A stretch of 64,000 bases of DNA from Solitalea koreensis (GCF_900182575.1 NZ_FXSZ01000007.1:62001-126000); one strand, 5' to 3'; positions 37,513 through 47,737 are shown, counted from the first letter of the stretch. Program-made: numbers and translations. The notes: a model not told the origin generated them from the letters alone.

Positions 37513-39396
37513 ATGAAAAATATTTTTTCAACCACATTAGTATGTGCAATTGCTTTTTCACTGTTTTTCAGCAGTTGTCGTAAAGATATATTGGACAAAG
37601 GGCCGATGAATACGCTGGATGAAGCAAAAATTTGGGGTAATGCAACCGCTGCAACTGCATTCTTAGACACCATATATTATAATCTTATGCCCGGCATGGC
37701 TTATGGAACCGGCAATCCCGGAGGTTGCTCTAAAGGTATGAATAACTGGTTTTGGGGAGGATGGAATACAAATACGCAACTTGTACAATATGGTAATTTT
37801 ACCGGTACGGATGAAGCGGCGCCAACCGATATGGAAACGTCCAGGTACTTATTAGGTACAGCTACGTATGATTGGCTTGAAAATTACGACAGAGCCGATG
37901 TTTCCGAAGGGTGGGCCGTGAAAACGTATGGAAGCATACGCAGCATCAATCAAATTTTGTCAAAAATTGACAACGCAACGTTTGATGAGGGAAATAAAAA
38001 TTGGATAAAAGGACAAGCCTTATTTTTCAGAGCCTGGGCTTACCATTCATTAGTAAAAGATGTGGGAGGAATGCCTTTGATTTTGGAGCCTCAGCCAGTT
38101 GGTGATTTATCAGCTATTCAAAAGCCCCGCAATAAAACTTCAGAATGCGTTACACAAATTCTGAAAGACTTGGATGATGCGATTGCTTTATTGCCGGATA
38201 GTTGGGGAGGCAAAGATGCCGGCCGTATCGATAAAGGTGCTGCGATGGCGTTTAAAGGAAGGGTGTTGTTATTCTATGCCAGCCCATTGTTCAACGGCTT
38301 AAACGGCCTTGCAACCTGGCAAAAAGCTTACGACGCCAATTTAGCAGCAAAGAATTTTTTAGATGCAAAGGGAAAAGGATTATATCCGGTTTTTGGTAAA
38401 ATCTGGGATGATGAAATGAACAAAGAAGTGATCATGGTAAGACGATTTAACTATCCTGATTCGTATTATCCGGCTCCTGGTTTTGTTCCTTTGTTTGCTT
38501 CGGCCGATGACTGGGAATCCGATTGTCCTTCATGGGAACTCTTAAAAGCATTCCCAATGAAAGATGGTTCTGCATTCAACCCTGTTACTGCTGCTGATTA
38601 CGAAAAGTATTTTCTCAACCGTGATGACCGTTTTTATGCAACCGTATTGTATAATGGAGCTCCTGTTATGTGGAGTACAAAATGGCAAAAACAGAATGTG
38701 TATAATTGGTCTTTCCTGCAATTTGGCCAAATTGATGCAAGCCAAAATTGTCATGATTTGAGCAGCTGGAAATATAAAAATGATTTAAACCAGTCATGGT
38801 CAGGTCTTACCGACTTGTCTCCCAATTGTACTTACAGGGCCAAAGGCGTAGATAAAACAGCCCCTGATGCCAACCACTCGGCTACCGACTGGCCGGAGAT
38901 ACGTTATGCTGAAGTATTGTTAAATCTGGCAGAAGCTGCTTTTGAATCAGGAAGAGGTGCTGGTGAGGTGCTTGGTTATTTAACGCCTATTCGCCAACGG
39001 GCAGGCATAAGCTCAGGTACAGGAAATTATGGGTTAAATACAGCTGATTTGCGTCAGGCCATTCATGATGAGCGATTTGTGGAATTAGCCTTTGAAAACA
39101 AACGTTGGGACGACTTACGTCGCTGGAAAGCCTTTAACTACTTAAGATCGTTGGGTAAACGACATGGGTTTGCGGTTATTTTAAAACCTGGAGCAGCTTT
39201 GCCCGGAAAGTTTGATGATATTAAGCAACCTGCGGTATACACCAAGTTTGCTTGTAGTGTTGTAAATGGCGATAAAGCACCAATTAATATTCAGGATAAA
39301 CAATATTTGTTTGGGTTACCATACAGTATTTTACAGCGTAACCCTAAACTACAACAAAACAATACCTGGGGCGGTAGTTTCGACCCATTTCAATAG
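37513..39396 (+). CDS. SusD-like surface glycan-binding lipoprotein 2
   Basis: A 627-residue lipoprotein with the lipidated cysteine at residue 22 (FFSSC). SusD motifs are clear: KGQALFFRAWAYHSLVKDVG, RNKTSECVTQILKDLDDAI, IDKGAAMAFKGRVLLFYASP, HDERFVELAFENKRWDDLRR and the C-terminal NPKLQQNNTWGGSFDP. Compared with SusD 1 and 3 it carries longer loops around residues 60-120, which may shape a different binding site. It forms the second import pair with the STN-bearing SusC. Confidence 0.95.
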   Translation: MKNIFSTTLVCAIAFSLFFSSCRKDILDKGPMNTLDEAKIWGNATAATAFLDTIYYNLMPGMAYGTGNPGGCSKGMNNWFWGGWNTNTQLVQYGNFTGTDEAAPTDMETSRYLLGTATYDWLENYDRADVSEGWAVKTYGSIRSINQILSKIDNATFDEGNKNWIKGQALFFRAWAYHSLVKDVGGMPLILEPQPVGDLSAIQKPRNKTSECVTQILKDLDDAIALLPDSWGGKDAGRIDKGAAMAFKGRVLLFYASPLFNGLNGLATWQKAYDANLAAKNFLDAKGKGLYPVFGKIWDDEMNKEVIMVRRFNYPDSYYPAPGFVPLFASADDWESDCPSWELLKAFPMKDGSAFNPVTAADYEKYFLNRDDRFYATVLYNGAPVMWSTKWQKQNVYNWSFLQFGQIDASQNCHDLSSWKYKNDLNQSWSGLTDLSPNCTYRAKGVDKTAPDANHSATDWPEIRYAEVLLNLAEAAFESGRGAGEVLGYLTPIRQRAGISSGTGNYGLNTADLRQAIHDERFVELAFENKRWDDLRRWKAFNYLRSLGKRHGFAVILKPGAALPGKFDDIKQPAVYTKFACSVVNGDKAPINIQDKQYLFGLPYSILQRNPKLQQNNTWGGSFDPFQ

Positions 39397-39463
39397 TGTC
39401 AATGCGATTACGATTGGATTGAACGGAGCGCTTCACTAAGCTGAATAATGCCATTTTTTGTTC

Positions 39464-39497
39464 ATGTTGAGACCCGGTAGCTATCGGGTCTCAACAT
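39464..39497. other. Strong palindromic hairpin after SusCD pair 2
   Basis: A perfect 13-bp stem ATGTTGAGACCCG/CGGGTCTCAACAT with an 8-nt loop lies between SusD 2 and the next secreted enzyme. No T-tract follows on either strand, so it may be a factor-dependent stop, an mRNA-stabilising hairpin protecting the susCD message, or a mobile palindromic repeat. Confidence 0.6.
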
Positions 39498-39542
39498 CTG
39501 TTTCACGGTGACAAGACAGCCGAAATTTTAAACCCATTGGTT

Positions 39543-41924
39543 ATGAACATTAGAAGAAAATTAGGGCTTTTGATCGCTCTGCTTATAATCAACAATCCCG
39601 GTTTTTCGCAGGTTGAAGAAAAAAATAACGGTTCATGGTTGTCATTAAAGGATGAAAAGACTCCATCCGTTATCAATGATTTTTTGCAGAACCTGAATGG
39701 AAAGATGCGGTTAATGGTAACCCAATATGAGAATAATCTACCTGAAAATAAGTTTTGTTTTAGCAGCAACTCGCTGAAGACCGAAAATTGTACCTGGCAA
39801 ACTGAAATAAAGATCAGCCGGTCGGCTACACAAAAAGATGAATTGAATGCTGAACTGAAATTCAAATTGGTTAGCGGCGAAATAAAATCAGCCGGTGTGG
39901 CTTTGGCGATTGAGTTTAATCAATGGTCCGTTAATAATTATGTATTTGCACCGGCTATGGTATACGGGGGAAATAGGTTTAAAATTCTGCCCCAGAAGTA
40001 TCCGCCTTTTATAAATGATGAAAAGGACCGGCCAATGGATATGCCTGTAACTACAACCAATATTTTGCACCTCAATCCGGATGGGAGTCATGCTAAAATG
40101 GAAATGAATACAGGCAATCTAGCAACTCCGATGATGGGATTTTTTAACCCTACGGGTCATTCCGGTTTTTTGTTGCTGACCGAACAATCCACACGCTTTG
40201 GAAATAACGGGATGATTATAGAAGAAGATGCAGCAGTGAACAGTTTGAACAAAAGGATCAGTTTTATTGTGAATGCACCGGGGGTGAGAAAAGAAAGGTA
40301 CGTGATGTGTGGAAGAGCGGCCTCGGGTGATAAAGCTGCAGATTGGAAAGCCGGAGATGAGGTCGTGTTCCGTTTTAATTTGTACAATTTTAAAGCAAAG
40401 AATCTTCCTGAATTTTATCAGAAAGTTTTTTCAGAACGAAAAGCATTGAGTGGCCAAAATAGTTTTGCAAACGTTACGCCTTACAGTGAAGCGGCCAGAT
40501 TGATCGTTGAAATGCACAATAAAAATAGGTGGGTCAATAACGATTCCCTTGCTTATTATTGTTCTCATTATAGTTCTCAGCCAGGTGACAGTCCTTATGC
40601 TTACCAAATTGGCTGGAGCGGTTTGCCTACTTTTTCCTTTCCGCAATTAATCATGGATACCCCTGAACGGTTGGAACGTGTGGTCCGTTCATTTAACGAC
40701 ATGCTTTTCAAAGCCCAAGCACCAACCGGTCTGTTTTATGCCATTAATAAAAACGGAAAAATTTACGGCGACCCGCACGGTCAGATGGATAAATTGACCA
40801 ATATTGCCATGATGCGCCGAAGTATGGAAGTTTTGTACTTTGGAGTAAAGTCACTTGATATGTTTAAAAAACATCACCATGAGGAAATGATAAAGCCTCA
40901 ATGGGAGTCGAATCTGAAAAGATGTGCCGATGGATTGATGCAGGTTTGGAATAAGTACGGTCAATTCGGACAGTTTATTAATGCCGACAATCTGGAGATG
41001 TATATCAATGGTTCTTCGGCTGGTGCTTATGCAGGTGCAGGATTAGCATTGGCATCGGTTTATTTTAACGATAAAAAATACCTTGAGCTTGCCGAAACAT
41101 CCACCACATACTATTACAACAACTTTTTTCTGAAGGGGTATTCAGGTGGTGGACCTTCTGAAATCATGCAGTCTCCTGATAGCGAAACGGTTGTTAATAT
41201 GCTGGAAGCATGCATGGTGCTTTTTGATGTTACTCAAAAAAGCGAATGGATTGAAAAGGCAAAATTTATTGCGAATTACATGTCAACATACATGGTATCC
41301 TATGATTATCAATTTCCGACGGGGAGTGCCATGCAAAAAGCCGGAACACATGCCGCAGGCAGTATTTTTGCCAGCTCCCAGAATAATCACAGTGCTCCGG
41401 GTTATTATATTTTGCCCGGCGACATGTTGTTAAAGCTTTATCGGGCCACCGGCGATGAAAAAATTGCAGCACTTTATAAAGATCAAACGCATAACGTTAT
41501 TCAATATGTGGGCGCTCCGCATAATCCATTGCGAACACAAAGTGGTTTTGTAACTGAAAGGGTGCAGCTATCTGATTGGGAAGGAAATAATCAGGGTTTT
41601 GTAGATTACGGAGATTCCAATATGGCCTGGGAAATATTGGCAGCGCTTTCCGCTACCATGAATCCTGGTATTTATTTGCATACCGATGACTCCACTTTTT
41701 TAGTGATGGATCATATCGAAGCAAAAATCATAGAACGAAATCAATCTGGTGTAAGTATCAGTATAACAAATCCTACACCTTACGATGCCAATGTTTCCAT
41801 TTTATCCGAAACAGCTGCCCAAGCCAAAAAGCCTTTGCCGCTCAATGGTTTTGTTAATTGGCAAAAGGTGAATGTGAAAGCAGGTGAAACCAAAACTATT
41901 TATATTAATAAAGAGCCTTCTTGA
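39543..41924 (+). CDS. Secreted (alpha/alpha)6-type protein of unknown specificity
   Basis: A 793-residue exported protein. The ATG at 39543 is preferred to the TTG at 39537; it gives the signal peptide MNIRRKLGLLIALLIINNPGFSQ. Residues ~25-290 are beta-rich (ALAIEFNQWSVNNYVFAPAM, NPTGHSGFLLLTEQ), and residues ~310-700 are helical with repeating aromatic segments such as DSPYAYQIGWSGLPTFSFP and INGSSAGAYAGAGLALASVYF, as expected of a six-hairpin toroid. A C-terminal beta-sandwich follows. This layout is shared by polysaccharide lyases and glycosidases with (alpha/alpha)6 folds, so it probably acts on the glycan imported by SusCD pair 2. No family can be named from sequence alone. Confidence 0.5.
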   Translation: MNIRRKLGLLIALLIINNPGFSQVEEKNNGSWLSLKDEKTPSVINDFLQNLNGKMRLMVTQYENNLPENKFCFSSNSLKTENCTWQTEIKISRSATQKDELNAELKFKLVSGEIKSAGVALAIEFNQWSVNNYVFAPAMVYGGNRFKILPQKYPPFINDEKDRPMDMPVTTTNILHLNPDGSHAKMEMNTGNLATPMMGFFNPTGHSGFLLLTEQSTRFGNNGMIIEEDAAVNSLNKRISFIVNAPGVRKERYVMCGRAASGDKAADWKAGDEVVFRFNLYNFKAKNLPEFYQKVFSERKALSGQNSFANVTPYSEAARLIVEMHNKNRWVNNDSLAYYCSHYSSQPGDSPYAYQIGWSGLPTFSFPQLIMDTPERLERVVRSFNDMLFKAQAPTGLFYAINKNGKIYGDPHGQMDKLTNIAMMRRSMEVLYFGVKSLDMFKKHHHEEMIKPQWESNLKRCADGLMQVWNKYGQFGQFINADNLEMYINGSSAGAYAGAGLALASVYFNDKKYLELAETSTTYYYNNFFLKGYSGGGPSEIMQSPDSETVVNMLEACMVLFDVTQKSEWIEKAKFIANYMSTYMVSYDYQFPTGSAMQKAGTHAAGSIFASSQNNHSAPGYYILPGDMLLKLYRATGDEKIAALYKDQTHNVIQYVGAPHNPLRTQSGFVTERVQLSDWEGNNQGFVDYGDSNMAWEILAALSATMNPGIYLHTDDSTFLVMDHIEAKIIERNQSGVSISITNPTPYDANVSILSETAAQAKKPLPLNGFVNWQKVNVKAGETKTIYINKEPS

Positions 41925-41960
41925 CGTTTTTCTCCTGTCGGTAATTTTCGCCTCCGTGGT

Positions 41961-42363
41961 CGGCTGGCGCTTCACTTGTCCCCCTGAGTGTAGTCGAAGG
42001 GTTTTTAACATCATGAAGCAGATGCTTCGACCGCTCAACATGACAAAAACAGGGTAGTTCATCTATTGCCTTTTTCAAATTAAATTCTGATTCAGTCGAA
42101 CGATTTCAGTATTGGCTTAGTTGTTCTTTATCTCTTATCGGCGGCTGGCGCTTCACTTGTCCCCCTGAGTGTAGTCGAAGGGTTTTTAACATCATGAAGC
42201 AGATGCTTCGACCGCTCAACATGACAAAAACAGGGTAGTTCATCTATTGCCTTTTTCAAATTAAATTCTGATTCAGTCGAACGATTTCAGTATTGGCTTA
42301 GTTGTTCTTTATCTCTTATCGGCGGCTGGCGCTTCACTTGTCACCCGGAGCGTAGTCGAAGGG
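41961..42363. repeat. 181-bp tandem repeat, two full copies and a partial third
   Basis: Full copies lie at 41961-42141 and 42142-42322 and appear identical by eye; a third begins at 42323 and diverges after about 40 bp. Each unit has an imperfect palindrome made of TGTCCCCCTGAGTGTAGTCGAAGG and CTTCGACCGCTCAACATGACA, the form of REP-like palindromes common in Bacteroidota intergenic DNA. The region has no gene. The rest of the gap (42364-42791) holds AT-rich DNA with no gene; a leader segment resembling that of SusC 1 precedes SusC 3. Confidence 0.9.
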
Positions 42364-42750
42364 TCTTCGGCTCATGTTGGCTTTTAATAATTGTTTACAC
42401 ATATAATCTGAGGAAATATGGGTATCCGTTCCTTGTGCGGGCAATTCAGGGAGTAGGAAATAAGCAGGGAAGAGCAAAAAAACATCAAAAGATGTTAAAA
42501 TTAGATTGTTGTTTAACATAGAAGCTTATTTTTTGTATGCGTTTTCGCTGGTTTTCTTTTCAAAGAGGTAGGTCTTTTTATGATTTTTTTATAAGGTTTA
42601 TGGCTTTAAATGCATTGTAAATACGGTTTTTGAGCTTTGCTTAACCTTTTTCAATAATGCTGGTTTTTTGGATTTTATGGTGAATCTTCAGGCAGTTTGC
42701 CAAGCGTAAAAAGAATAAGAAGAGGGCAAGTTAAGAGTGGTCGATCATGG

Positions 42751-42791
42751 TTATTGTGTGCAATTTGGGGTTTCACCATAAATTAATAACT
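42751..42791 (+). promoter_or_regulatory. Conserved leader block before SusC 3
   Basis: The segment TTATTGTGTGCAATTTGGGG, then TTTCACC and ATTAATAACT just before the ATG, is shared in part with the leaders of SusC 1 (ATATTGGGGTTTCATC, then ATTAATAACT) and of the six-hairpin gene at 21302 (GTATTGTATGC, CAATTTGGGTTACC). A shared regulator or common origin of the leaders would explain this. Confidence 0.4.
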
Positions 42792-45700
42792 ATGAATCAA
42801 AAACGTTTACTATGCTGGATGCTGGCCTTTCTGAGCCTGATATTCCTAGTTAAAGAATCCTACGCCCAGGATTTAATTACAGTAAAAGGAACTGTAAGTG
42901 AAAAGGAACAGAATTCGTCGCTTGCCGGCGTGACGGTGACTCCCGTTGATGGTAAAAAACAAGGGACTGTTACCGATGCCGACGGTAAGTTTGAAATTAA
43001 AGTTCCTCGTAACAGCTGGCTCCTGTTCGAAATGATTGGTTATAATCCGGTTAAGATTCAGGCGAAATCGGCTAAGCTTAACATTACAATGGATGTTAAT
43101 ACAAAAGAGCTGGAAGAAGTGGTGGTATTGGGTTACGGAACACAGAAAAAAGAATTACTTACCGGTTCAGTGGCAACCCTGAAAATGGATGATACACGTC
43201 GTAATTCTCCTACTACTACTTTGGGTAACCTATTAGCCGGTCAAATGGCAGGTGTGCGTGTAAGTACTCCAAGTGGTATTCCAGGTACTCAGCCAAGTAT
43301 TGCCATTCGAACTGGAAGTTCTTGGAATTCACAGCCTGTATTGTATGTGATTGATGGTAAGATCAGCGGTTCGGGTGATTTCAATAACTTAAGTCCGAAT
43401 GATATTGATAACATCTCTGTTTTAAAAGATGCAGCATCAACTGCAGTTTATGGTTCTCGTGCCGCTGCCGGTGTAATTGTGGTAACTACTCGCCGAGGAA
43501 AAGTAGGAAAAGCTCAGATCAGCTATTCATTTAATACTGGTGTAGATAAAAGAAATCCTAATGCCGCCAGAACTAATGCTATTCAGAGTGGGGAATTGTT
43601 TAATAGAGCGAATGGTACTAATAGTTTCTGGTCATGGACTCAGAGTGATTTTGATTATTATAAAGGAGTAAACAATGGATGGGGATACGATCAGTTAGAA
43701 GCCGTATGGCAAGACCCTTCGGTTACTACCCATAACATCAGTGCTTCGGGAGGCTCTGATAAGATCCGTTATTTTGTTGGCGGTTCTTACACCAAGCAAA
43801 ATGCATTTTTACAAAATGTAGCATATAACAAATATAATTTACGCGCTAATATTACCGCCGACATTACTAAAGACATAGAAGTATTTACAGGTCTTACATT
43901 AAATAACAACCTAAATAGTAGTACTACAAATACGGCTATTGGTGATATTTCGGGTATTTACCGCAAACTATTGGTATGGCAACCTGACCAACCGGTTTGG
44001 ACCAACTATGGACAGCCTGTTGATTACGGATGGATTGGTAACGTAGGTGCAGAAGTAAGAGGAGATGGCGGATATGTTAAAAGCAATGGTATTAAGCCGG
44101 TTTTAAACATGAAAGCTACTTATAGATTACCTTTTGTTCAAGGCTTAAGTACATCGGTTCAGTTCAATAAATCATATACGAATGATCGTTCCAAAACTTA
44201 TGGTACGCAGTATAATTTATATATGCCTTCGAAAACCGGTATTCACATATTCAATTTGAATGATCCTGCATATGCTTCAATCAGAAAATCATCACAAATT
44301 GGTAAAAATTATATTCAAGAGAGTTACAACTGGAGTAATGATTATCAGTTAAACGTGCAAGCGAACTATGATCGTTCTTTTGGCAAGCACAGTGTAAAGG
44401 GTTTGTTAGGTTATGAAAGATTTGAGGTAGTTGGAGGTGGTATAACTGGAGGAAGAGAAAACTTTCCGGTTTATTTATCTGATCAATGGGGGTTTGCAAG
44501 CAATATCAGGGCTGATGACTATGCAAGTGGATCTACGGTTCAACCTGACGGACGCAAGTCATATATCGGCCAGTTCTTCTATGATTATGATGGCAAATAT
44601 CTGGCTAACTTCTCCAGCAGATATGATGGTTCTGTGAAGTTTCCGGCTGACAAGCGTTGGGGTTTCTTCCCTGCAGGATCTGTAGGATGGATTGTTTCTA
44701 AGGAAAACTTCTTTAAAGGAGTAAAAGGGATCGATATGTTAAAATTACGTGCCTCTGCGGGTGTTGTTGGTAATGATGCAATTGGTGGTTGGGGATGGCA
44801 ACAATCTTACCAAGGTGGTAATAACATTTACTTAGGAACAAACCCTGCCAATAACGTCGGAATTACTTATGGCGCTCTGACAAATGATCAATTAACCTGG
44901 GAAAAAACATTTAATACCAATATTGGTGTAGATGTTAATTTCTTATCTCATTTTAATGCAAGTGCCGAATATTATTCAGTAAAGACTACTAATATCTTGG
45001 GTCAACGTATTGCCACGGTTCCTCCTACATTCAGCCGTACATTACCTCAATCTAACTACGGTGAAATTGCTGCCCGTGGCTTAGAAATGAATTTTGGCTA
45101 TACTAATAAAGTGCGCAACTTTAACTATTATGCCAATCTGAACCTATCTTATGGAGGGGCAAAATATAATACTCTTGATGAGAACCCAACATATCCTTGG
45201 CAAAAAGCTTTAGGAATGTCAACCTCAAGGATTGTTACAAATGAAGTAATCGGCATGATTCGTACTCAGGCGGATTTAGATGCATTAAAAGCAGCTAAGC
45301 CCAATTATAAATACTATGGTATTGCACCTGCTTTGGGTCAGTTAATCTATGAAGACTTAAGCGGTCCTAACGGTACTCCTGACGGCACTGTTGATAATTG
45401 GGATCAAAAAGTGGTCAAAAAGAACAATAACCCTCTTGCTCTTGGTTTAAACCTTGGTTTCGATTGGAAAGGCTTCTCTTTGGATGCTTCTTTCAGTGGC
45501 AATCTCCACCAATATAAATACATGAGCGATCTTGCAGGTGGTGTAGAGTGGAACAGAATGTGGGCAAATTGGGCTACTGATAGTTGGACCCCTGCAACTC
45601 CAAATGCAACACTTCCATATCGTTATTCTGCAAACGACGGAACTAGAGGGGTAAATTTTAACAACAGTACTTTCTGGTTGAAGAGAGCCGACTTCCTACG

Positions 45701-45905
45701 TTTAAGATTATTAAACGTTGGCTACACAATTCCTCAAAAATATACGAATAGAGTTGGAGTTTCAAATTTGAAATTATATTTCAGCGGATCAAACCTGTTT
45801 ATACTCAGTAATTTCGCGAAAAAATATTATGATCCGGAAATGAGTGACGGTTATTCATATCCTAATATGAAGACATTAAACTTTGGAGTAAATCTCACGC
45901 TTTAA
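42792..45905 (+). CDS. SusC-type TonB-dependent outer-membrane receptor 3
   Basis: A 1037-residue receptor. The start at 42792 is chosen over 42747 because MNQKRLLCWMLAFLSLIFLV aligns with the N-terminus of SusC 1 and forms a proper signal peptide (to SYAQ); the upstream extension has no such property. After it come the CarboxypepD_reg-like domain (VKGTVSEKEQNSSLAGVTVT), the plug (EEVVVLGYGTQKKELLTGSV, PVLYVIDGKISGS) and a barrel ending FGVNLTL. There is no STN domain, so no anti-sigma contact is expected. It pairs with the SusD 20 bp downstream. Confidence 0.95.
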   Translation: MNQKRLLCWMLAFLSLIFLVKESYAQDLITVKGTVSEKEQNSSLAGVTVTPVDGKKQGTVTDADGKFEIKVPRNSWLLFEMIGYNPVKIQAKSAKLNITMDVNTKELEEVVVLGYGTQKKELLTGSVATLKMDDTRRNSPTTTLGNLLAGQMAGVRVSTPSGIPGTQPSIAIRTGSSWNSQPVLYVIDGKISGSGDFNNLSPNDIDNISVLKDAASTAVYGSRAAAGVIVVTTRRGKVGKAQISYSFNTGVDKRNPNAARTNAIQSGELFNRANGTNSFWSWTQSDFDYYKGVNNGWGYDQLEAVWQDPSVTTHNISASGGSDKIRYFVGGSYTKQNAFLQNVAYNKYNLRANITADITKDIEVFTGLTLNNNLNSSTTNTAIGDISGIYRKLLVWQPDQPVWTNYGQPVDYGWIGNVGAEVRGDGGYVKSNGIKPVLNMKATYRLPFVQGLSTSVQFNKSYTNDRSKTYGTQYNLYMPSKTGIHIFNLNDPAYASIRKSSQIGKNYIQESYNWSNDYQLNVQANYDRSFGKHSVKGLLGYERFEVVGGGITGGRENFPVYLSDQWGFASNIRADDYASGSTVQPDGRKSYIGQFFYDYDGKYLANFSSRYDGSVKFPADKRWGFFPAGSVGWIVSKENFFKGVKGIDMLKLRASAGVVGNDAIGGWGWQQSYQGGNNIYLGTNPANNVGITYGALTNDQLTWEKTFNTNIGVDVNFLSHFNASAEYYSVKTTNILGQRIATVPPTFSRTLPQSNYGEIAARGLEMNFGYTNKVRNFNYYANLNLSYGGAKYNTLDENPTYPWQKALGMSTSRIVTNEVIGMIRTQADLDALKAAKPNYKYYGIAPALGQLIYEDLSGPNGTPDGTVDNWDQKVVKKNNNPLALGLNLGFDWKGFSLDASFSGNLHQYKYMSDLAGGVEWNRMWANWATDSWTPATPNATLPYRYSANDGTRGVNFNNSTFWLKRADFLRLRLLNVGYTIPQKYTNRVGVSNLKLYFSGSNLFILSNFAKKYYDPEMSDGYSYPNMKTLNFGVNLTL

Positions 45906-45925
45906 TCACTAAAAATACTTGAAAT

Positions 45926-47737
45926 ATGAAATTACCTTATAAAATACCAAAATTATTAACCTTTTGTCTTGCTTTAGCATTAACAACCCTATCCTGTAAA
46001 AAAGATGGATTGGATTATACTAATAATGGCGCCATCGCTCCTGACAATGTATGGAAGGACCCTAACATGATTAAGGCCTTTTTGACTGATATTTATGGTG
46101 GTCAAATGCCAGGTTGGGCCTTTGATGGAAATGCTACTGATGAAGGATATAATGGCTCGAAAACCTTAGGTAATTATCAGCGCGGAATCATCAGCGTTGA
46201 TGCGACCACCAGTGGTTTAAGTTATACCTGGATTGATAAAATCAATTTTTTCCTGGATAATATAGAAACGGTTCCAGAATCTGTTTTATCGACTCAAATG
46301 AAATCTCAATTCATTGGCGAAGCCAAATTCTGGCGTGCATGGGCTTATTGGGGTATGGTGCAAAATGTTGGAGGGGTGCCTTTAATTCTACATACGCAGA
46401 ATGAAAAAGATGTGACAGGTTTATTTCAGCCACGCAATAAAACTTCGGAGTGTGTAACGCAGATTATCAAGGATCTGGATGATGCAATTGCTGCTTTACC
46501 TGGTAAATATATCGATGCTGATTTTGGTCGCATTACAAAAGTGGCAGCCATGGCAGTAAAAGGTAAAGTGTTGCTTACTTATGCAAGTCCTCTATTCAAT
46601 CCAAGCAATGATCAGACCCGTTGGCAATCTGCATACGACGCTAATAAGGCAGCTAAAGACTTCGCAGTTTCACAAGGACACGGATTGTTTCCTAATTTTA
46701 GAAATATTTGGTATCAGGAAAGAAATCAGGAAGTTATTATGGTTCGCCAATACCTGTTTCCAGGTGCAGGAATTGCATTTAATTCAATACGGCCGATTCC
46801 ATTCACAAAAGATGCAACAGGCGCTAATCAGGTTACCTTGAATATGTTATTGGCATTTCCTAAAAAGGATGGTTCACCGATGCAGTTTGATAAAAATATG
46901 TTATCAGATCCTGCTTATAACCAGCAGTTTATGACTGATTTTTATACCAATAGAGATTCCAGATTTTATGCTACTGTTTTCTGTGGAGGTACACCTTATC
47001 CAACTCCTGATGAAGTTACTCCAATATATGTAAAAGGAAATAGCTTTTGGGAAGTTTGGCAATTTGATGGTACTAATTATAAAAGTGCTATTCCTACAAT
47101 TCATAATGATGGCAAAGTTAACATGACAGGTGGTGGACAAACAGGATTTTGGGATCGAAAAGGTTTAGATACAACTTTGGTTCTCGGATTATACAACCAA
47201 GGGCAAACAGATTGGCCGGTTATTAGGTATGCCGAAGTGCTAATGAACTACGGTGAATGTGCCAACGAGTTAGGTAAAACCAGCGAGGCCTTGCAGGTAT
47301 TGAAAGATATCCGTAAACGAGCTGGTATCCTTGCCGGAGCTGACACTTACGGTATTACAGCTACAAGTACAGCTCAAATTCGTGATGCTTATATTAATGA
47401 GCGTCAGGTAGAATTTGCCTTTGAGAACAAGCGTTTGGGAGATTTAAGACGGTGGAAACGATACGATCTTTTGAACAGTCAGGTATATAAGCATGCTTTA
47501 TACACTACACTTAAGCCTGGTCAAACGGTTACTCCATCTGAAAATATTATGAATGCAACGACCAGGGCTAAATTCACTGGGGTTTATATCGATAATCTAG
47601 ATAACGATCCTGCCTATAAATTTAATCTGGATCTTAATCATTGGTTTTATGCAATTCCTCCAGGCCAAATTTCTCAATCGAAAAATGTGCTGACACAAAA
47701 CAAAGAATGGGGCGGTACTTTCGATCCATTGCAATAG
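45926..47737 (+). CDS. SusD-like surface glycan-binding lipoprotein 3
   Basis: A 603-residue lipoprotein; lipidated cysteine at residue 24 (TTLSCKKDG). SusD features include GEAKFWRAWAYWGMVQNVGG, RNKTSECVTQIIKDLDDAI, NERQVEFAFENKRLGDLRRW and the C-terminal TQNKEWGGTFDPLQ. It forms the third import pair of the window and is followed by a strong terminator. Confidence 0.95.
   Translation: MKLPYKIPKLLTFCLALALTTLSCKKDGLDYTNNGAIAPDNVWKDPNMIKAFLTDIYGGQMPGWAFDGNATDEGYNGSKTLGNYQRGIISVDATTSGLSYTWIDKINFFLDNIETVPESVLSTQMKSQFIGEAKFWRAWAYWGMVQNVGGVPLILHTQNEKDVTGLFQPRNKTSECVTQIIKDLDDAIAALPGKYIDADFGRITKVAAMAVKGKVLLTYASPLFNPSNDQTRWQSAYDANKAAKDFAVSQGHGLFPNFRNIWYQERNQEVIMVRQYLFPGAGIAFNSIRPIPFTKDATGANQVTLNMLLAFPKKDGSPMQFDKNMLSDPAYNQQFMTDFYTNRDSRFYATVFCGGTPYPTPDEVTPIYVKGNSFWEVWQFDGTNYKSAIPTIHNDGKVNMTGGGQTGFWDRKGLDTTLVLGLYNQGQTDWPVIRYAEVLMNYGECANELGKTSEALQVLKDIRKRAGILAGADTYGITATSTAQIRDAYINERQVEFAFENKRLGDLRRWKRYDLLNSQVYKHALYTTLKPGQTVTPSENIMNATTRAKFTGVYIDNLDNDPAYKFNLDLNHWFYAIPPGQISQSKNVLTQNKEWGGTFDPLQ

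Noticed and set aside
42334..42519. 61-codon minus-strand frame near the tandem repeat
   Set aside because: It partly covers the repeat and looks like chance translation.
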